A DNA stretch of 64,000 bases from Aspidapion aeneum (lineage: Eukaryota; Arthropoda; Insecta; Coleoptera; Brentidae), in contig OY755046.1 in assembly GCA_963576565.1 (NCBI GenBank), forward strand, positions 69,717,719 through 69,781,718. Reading direction: 5' to 3'. Below, piece after piece: positions 23,701 through 30,243 of the stretch. Under the pieces are notes generated by a model, which was not told the origin of the DNA, did no database searches, and saw nothing but the letters and a program-made list of their open reading frames with translations. How positions within the stretch are numbered: the first letter of the stretch is position 1; the number at the start of each line of letters is the position of its first letter. A program made the translations under genes and the position numbers.

Positions 23701-26700
23701 AATAAGGAATGCATTTACTAGATCCCGTGTGAGTGTGGTAAATCATATGTATCAATTTTGTACCCAACTGCAACTAGTAGTTATAAGTAGATTAAGCAGT
23801 TGGGTGTTTTTTTTATGTATTTTTTTTTTAGCTTACACATATACTATACTATAGTAGTGTGAGCTATGGTGATCCTAATTTCTTCGAGAAAAAAAAAGTT
23901 GCTCCGATTTCAAAAATTTTTATATATCTTTGCGTTTCAGATGATTTTGAAATTTTTTTGTTGCGCCGTCTGTCTGTCTGTATGTCTGTCTGTCTGTCTG
24001 TCTGTAACGACCAACGCGCAGAACTCAAAAACCGCTTGGCCGATTTTAATGAAATTTGGTACTTAGGCTGGGTCTTGGGTCGAGATGGTCCCATTTAAAA
24101 ATGAAGAAAATCCACTGAACACAAACCAAATAAAAGGGTGGGGGTAGATTTCAAAATTAGAGTTTATGTGAAAATATGCCGTGTGTGATATCAAACGAAA
24201 GGTAATTGAGTCTGCAGTTAAACAAAATACATTTTAATTTATTTTAAAAAAAGGGTGGGGGTATATTTTAAAAAATTAGACTTTAAGTGAGAATATGGCG
24301 TGTGTGATATCAAACGAAAGGTAATTGAGTCCGGAGTTTAACAAAAAACATTTTAGTTTTTGTTTTTTTTAAGGGTAGAGGTAGATTTCAAAAATTTAAG
24401 TTTAAGTCAAAACATGGCTTGTGTGGTATCAAACAAAAGGTAATTTAGTCTGGGGTTGAATAAAATATATTTCAGTTTTTAGTTATATTAGCTCACACGT
24501 AAACCATAACTATAGTACCTAGTGTGAGCTTAGGTGCCCATAGATTGGCAGAGTATTTTTTATTTTTAGATTTGGATTGGAAGCGTGCATTGGCTCTTCA
24601 TCTATGGTACATATGCCCAAACGAATCCCCAGTAGAATACGCCCTGGAACTCTACCAAAAAGCTTTTGAGGAGTACACCTACGCCGCACGTCCTAACCCC
24701 ATCTATTTGGAGGACAAGTACTTGGAGGACGGTCCACGTGACTTGATGTATCACGTGATGATGCTGTTTAAGTCCGGAATACACAGGTTGAGCAACGTGT
24801 TAAAACCTGCCACGCATACTGCTGACCCTTTGGATTACAGATTAAGGTACTTTAATAATAATCCGGTGACTTACATCTTTGTTTACTTCCCAAGTCCTTG
24901 GTTCACCTTTGATACTAAACGATCACATTCAGTTTGACTTGTAATTTAAGTTTTGTGTAATAAAAAATAAAGCGGGCTAAAAAAAAATAACGACAATACA
25001 TCTAGAAAATTGTAACAGGGGCCTGTGTGTGACAGTGGTACTGTCACCTCAAGTGGCCAAGGCTTAAATGTTGTAAGCTACCAACTTAGGCTACAACTTA
25101 TATAAATTATAAAAAGATTAAATGTTACTATATGTTATTAAATTTACACGATCTCGAAAGGGAATTTGACGGTTCTTGGAGGAAAAGTATGCTATAAACG
25201 TTTTTCTCAAATGTATAACTAATGTAGGATAATCATACATACCTTTTCAATTTTCTTCTTGTAGCTTCACACTTTCACTTCTTATATTTATTAGTTGAAT
25301 ATCGACTTTTTACTGCTATTAAACTTTTGTATTCAAATATTTACACTTCTTAAACTTTTAGGTTTTATAAACCTTTTATATATTTGTTGTAAATATATAT
25401 ATTTATCAACATCTTAAACGTTGATTGAATGAGTGAAACTATTCAATCAACTGTTTAATTTACTTAATATTACTGTTTAGGTTTGGGATATGTTATTAAT
25501 TAAAAATGCCGATTTTAGGGCAACGAATGGTTTGTATTTTGTTGTTAAAAAAAATCATAAAACAGTTAAACACATTATTTCAAAACACTGGAAACAGTAA
25601 TAATTAATGACTTTAAAATCAATAAACTCCAAAAGAAAAGACTAAAATAATTATGAATAATAAAGATAATAGCTTATACAAAATTAAAATAATTGATAAA
25701 TTTCCCCAGTTGAAATAAAACCCCCCTTAAGAAGTGTGAATGAAAGCGTAACGTACCAAGCAAAGGCAAACTAAAGAGTAAAGTAAAATCCGACTTTCGA
25801 AAGTTTCAGTACCCCGCTCTCTAGACATTCTCAGTTTGCCGCTAGCTGATTGGTCTAAATCTAAGCTTTCTTTAACGGATTTCTTCCACCACTCTTCTCT
25901 ACAGACACTCTTGGTTGCCGTGGTCTGAATCTTAAGCTCTCTCGCATTGGCGAGAAAGACAAAGAGACAAAATACCAACGCAATTCAAAGATGCGTGGAT
26001 TTAGGAATTCGGTAAAGTTTAAATCTTACAGTGTGTTTCTTAAAAGTTGAAAGTAGTTTAGCTAATTTGTTTCCAGTTACAAAATATTAATTATTTTGAT
26101 GTTAGTGGCTCAAAGGACATATTAGCCGAATACAACTTTTATTAAAATACAGCGAACCTGAAAATATGCCCAAAAACAAGTCGCCGAGTTGCCATAAATT
26201 TTACTTAATCTTAACCTAGTCTTGCATATAATTAATGCTTGTTGATGTCAAAACAATATTTAATTAAAAATTTTTAAAAACTTATAAATGGCAAAAATAC
26301 CATTTATATTCAAATCCCGTTTTGTTACAAAATTATATTTTATAAGAATGTACTAGAAAACAGTAGGAAAATTGCTTTAGTTTTCAAAAAATTCAAAAAA
26401 TAATAGTTGTTCCGTTGTTCATATCATATCTAACTTTTGTTTACAAAAATCAGCTGGACCAACAGTGACGTAAAAAATTCGACATATATATGTAAGATCC
26501 GAACACCGGTCTATTCTATCCACCGTGCTTAAAATAATAGCAACAAATACGTTAGAACATAAATATTGCGCACATGGGTATTCTCACACGCGAAAGACAG
26601 GATTTTGGTTATTGCGCATGCGTCAGTTTTGGTTATTGCGCATGCGTCAGTTTTGGTGGTTTTGGAACATATTCCGTTACGTCACAAAATTATTTGACAA

Positions 26701-29700
26701 TTGTCAAAAATGTATGGTTATGTCTATTATTCTTTTTCTAAAAATTGGGGATTAAAATTGTAGGGTTTCTAAAATTAATTGTGGAGATTTATTGTGGACA
26801 CCATGACGAGTGTTTAATGGCATCTATAAACCACTCTTAACTTTATTAACAAATTTTAAAGAAAATACAAGTACTTATCTATGGAATGGCATTCCTTTAC
26901 TTCTCCCGGATATAACATATTTTTCTACAAACCGCACATGTTTTACGTGAATTATGTTTTATTTTTCACAGAAAAAAACATAATTTGACACGACCAACGC
27001 AAAACACCGCAAGATGTTAAACAAATATGGCGTCTACCTCCACAGCAGCTGCCTGTCTACTTGACAAAACACGTATGCGCACTTGACTTGACACATCTGC
27101 GAATTTAATTTTGCCATTGTTTACTTCGGTTCGGTTATTGTACAAAATCGATAATTATCGTACATCTGACAACGCTGCGCTCCGCGTGTTGTGAATTTCG
27201 AAGCGACGATCGGCCCGCCCCACTTATTCGTCTTCTCCGATTTTTGCCGAGTTGCCGAAGTTACTTTCTGAAATGAAATATTGCCTTCTTAATGATATGA
27301 TGATTAATTTCTCAAGTATGTTTACTTGGGGTTGAACAAAAGAAAATGCACAAGTATAAAAATGATCATATGACCACTAATACTCTATCAAAAATATTTT
27401 ATCCAATATATGGATGATTCTACAAAAATGGTGCTGCGGAGTGGGAATGCATATTTTTCAAACACAGACTGCAAATGAGGCATAGTGTTAGTTATAAGAT
27501 TTAAAACGAAATGTTTTCTTCATGTATAAAAAAAATTGCAAGTTTATAATTTTTTTTATTACCAGGCAAATACCTCATTCCTCTGGTGTAGTTCCAAACC
27601 AAATATTAAAAACTCAGATTGAAAAAAATATCCTAATAAATAATATTTAACCAAGTCTTAACTATTTATCAAAAAATTGATAAAACTTAAGTTTGCAGTT
27701 ATGTTTTTGAAAATCCGAATTTACATCTTCTCCAGAAAATTTTACAATTTTAAACGTGCTCCATTTTTAATAACACAATATTTGTGAATACCACCGGTTA
27801 ATTTCTAGAGAAAGAGACGGCCCTGGATATCTAATTTACTTGTGAGGGTGACAAGTTGTGACAGATAATGTCAACTTTAGTTTGGTTTAAGTTATAGATC
27901 TTTTTATTTTCGCCAGAAAATTAGTTTTTTTCGGAGAAATCAAAAAGGAACGCTTCAATTATCATTCCTCTGGTAAGTAAATATTCGATTGATATCAATA
28001 GTATAATTTTTTTGTTGACTGTTTTAAAATTATAAGTATAGGAACTTTGTTTATATAAAACTTAAGTTAAGTAGTCTTAAATAGATTTTGATTTAAATTG
28101 GAAAACCATTAAAAAACTCATTCCTCTGGTACTCATCCCTCTGGAATTTTTATGCAATAATTTCGAAAATTCGGAAAATAAATGTTTCTTAGCTTACACC
28201 TAATTACTTACATAAATTTAAAAAAACAAAATTATTTACTATGCTGTACTGTTATTTAAAGGCAATGACCAAAAATGATATCCATATAGCCCACTTTTGG
28301 CAGAATCATCCATATAGAAAAAGAACTGCTCTACAATTTTGCTGAGTACTGTTTTTAATTTCATCTGCCTACCTTTTATTTTTACTTTGGTAATTTCTTT
28401 TGTATTTGTAGATGTCGCCAGTTATGTGAAAGCAAACGGTATCACACGCATTATTTATTTATTTCTCTTACCAACATCGCAAGATGAGATTCATATACCG
28501 TCTCTGTTGCTTTACAAAAGTGTCACATTGACCATGCAGTGTTCTGAAGAGTCCCTTAAAGACGAAACAGTTAACAGCTTTCGAGCTGCCCACGGAAAAA
28601 TACAAGAGAAACAAAATCTTGCTATGGCCGAAATTTTTTGTCATTAAAATTATTAATAATTATTTTAGTTTTCTTCTCCTTCAACTATTCCAGTCACTCG
28701 ACGTGGGAGTTATTGAGACAGGAGAGTTGAAGTTGATCTGCACCAACTTTGCCAATCAACTGGAACATCTCGGATACTGGGAATGGGCCATCTTCGTTCT
28801 TTTGTTCATGGAAGATGATTCTGCTAAGAAACACTTGGTCATTCGCATCTTGGGTAAGTTTATCTTATGGGTTGTCCTTTTCTTTTGTTCATCACGCAGT
28901 TGTCTAGGTAGTACCACTGCTGAGATACGAACCCTGAAATGTTAGCAGTACACCCGTTTTCTATGTATTTCCATAGTATATGCAAAATAAACCGAAATTA
29001 TTAAGTTTGATGTAAATTTCTTAAAAGGTAAGTATTTTACAAAAAACTACTAACAAACGTTAATTTTAGTACCCGTAAATTTAAAAATCAATTTATTAGC
29101 TGTGGATTTCCGTTTGTTAGTATTATTTGGTCGATTTGCAGAAGGCATATGATAGTATACCACTAAATCTACTTTGGAAAGCGTTGGAAAACACAAACAT
29201 AAGCGTACAACTAATTAAGGCCATCAAAGTGTTATACCGCAATAGTAAGGCAAAAGTTAAAATAAAAGCAAAACTAACCAAAGGCTTTCAAGTAAATAAA
29301 GGTCTTAAACAAGGTTGTTGTATCTCACCTACGCTCTTCAAGATATACTTGGAACAAGTCCTTAAAGTATGGAAGAGAAAATGCCAAAACATGGGAATTC
29401 CGTTGGACGAAACCACCTTGTATATTTTATGTTTCGCCGATGATCAGATAGTAGTGGCTCAGGATTATGACGACCTCGAATATATGACACGAAAACTAAT
29501 AGAATAGTACAATAAGTGGGGACTAGAGGTTAATCTCAATAAGACAGAGTATATGTGTATCGGTGGAACGAAACAGGATCTAATCTTAAATACTGGGCAG
29601 CGAATTCATTCCTGTGATGAGTATAAATACTTAGGTCTAAAAATTACAGCTGACGCACCACTAGACAAAGCTATAAAAGATCGAAACGTACAAGGAAGAA

Positions 29701-30189
29701 AAGCAATAACTTTATTAAATGGAGTAATTTGGGCCCAAAGTATATCAAAACATAACAAAAAGCTTATATATAACACCATTGTAAAAAGTATTGTTACATA
29801 CGGCTCAGAAGTATGGCCAATCAAGGATAGAACAGAAAAAATGCTTTCCGCTACGGAGATGGACTATTGGAGAAGAGCAGCAGGGAAATCAAAAAGAGAA
29901 AGAGTTACAAATCAAAGAATAAGAGAAATTATGACAGTGGGTGAACGTACTTTAGTGGAACAAAACAACTGGTGTGGTACGGACATGTACAAAGAATGAA
30001 TGATGAAAGACTACCTAAACAAATACTACAATGGAAACCAACTGGCCGAAGAAAACGAGGAAGACCAAGGAGAAGCTGGAGAGAAGGAATAGACCGTGAA
30101 ATAAGAATAAGAGGCCTAGATGATGAATTATGGGCAAACAGAAACGAGTGGGAATTGGGTATCGGAAGACGTAGAACGTTGTGAAACCG

Positions 30190-30243
<54 letters not shown>

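Noticed and set aside
25727..25978. 83-codon minus-strand frame starting MVFCLFVFLANARELKIQ
   Set aside because: No recognisable domain or splice context, and it lies in intron sequence; not supportable as a gene.
28339..28647. Candidate Nup96 exon via acceptor TTTGTATTTGTAG (28411)
   Set aside because: The resulting peptide DVASYVKANGITR does not match Nup96; the acceptor at 28668 gives DYRLSFLLLQLFQSL, which does.
28669..28692. Alternative acceptor TTCAACTATTCCAG at 28692 for the WEWAIFVLL exon
   Set aside because: It would delete SFLLLQLFQ, a conserved segment, and would not complete the AG of the preceding Ser codon in family-consistent fashion.
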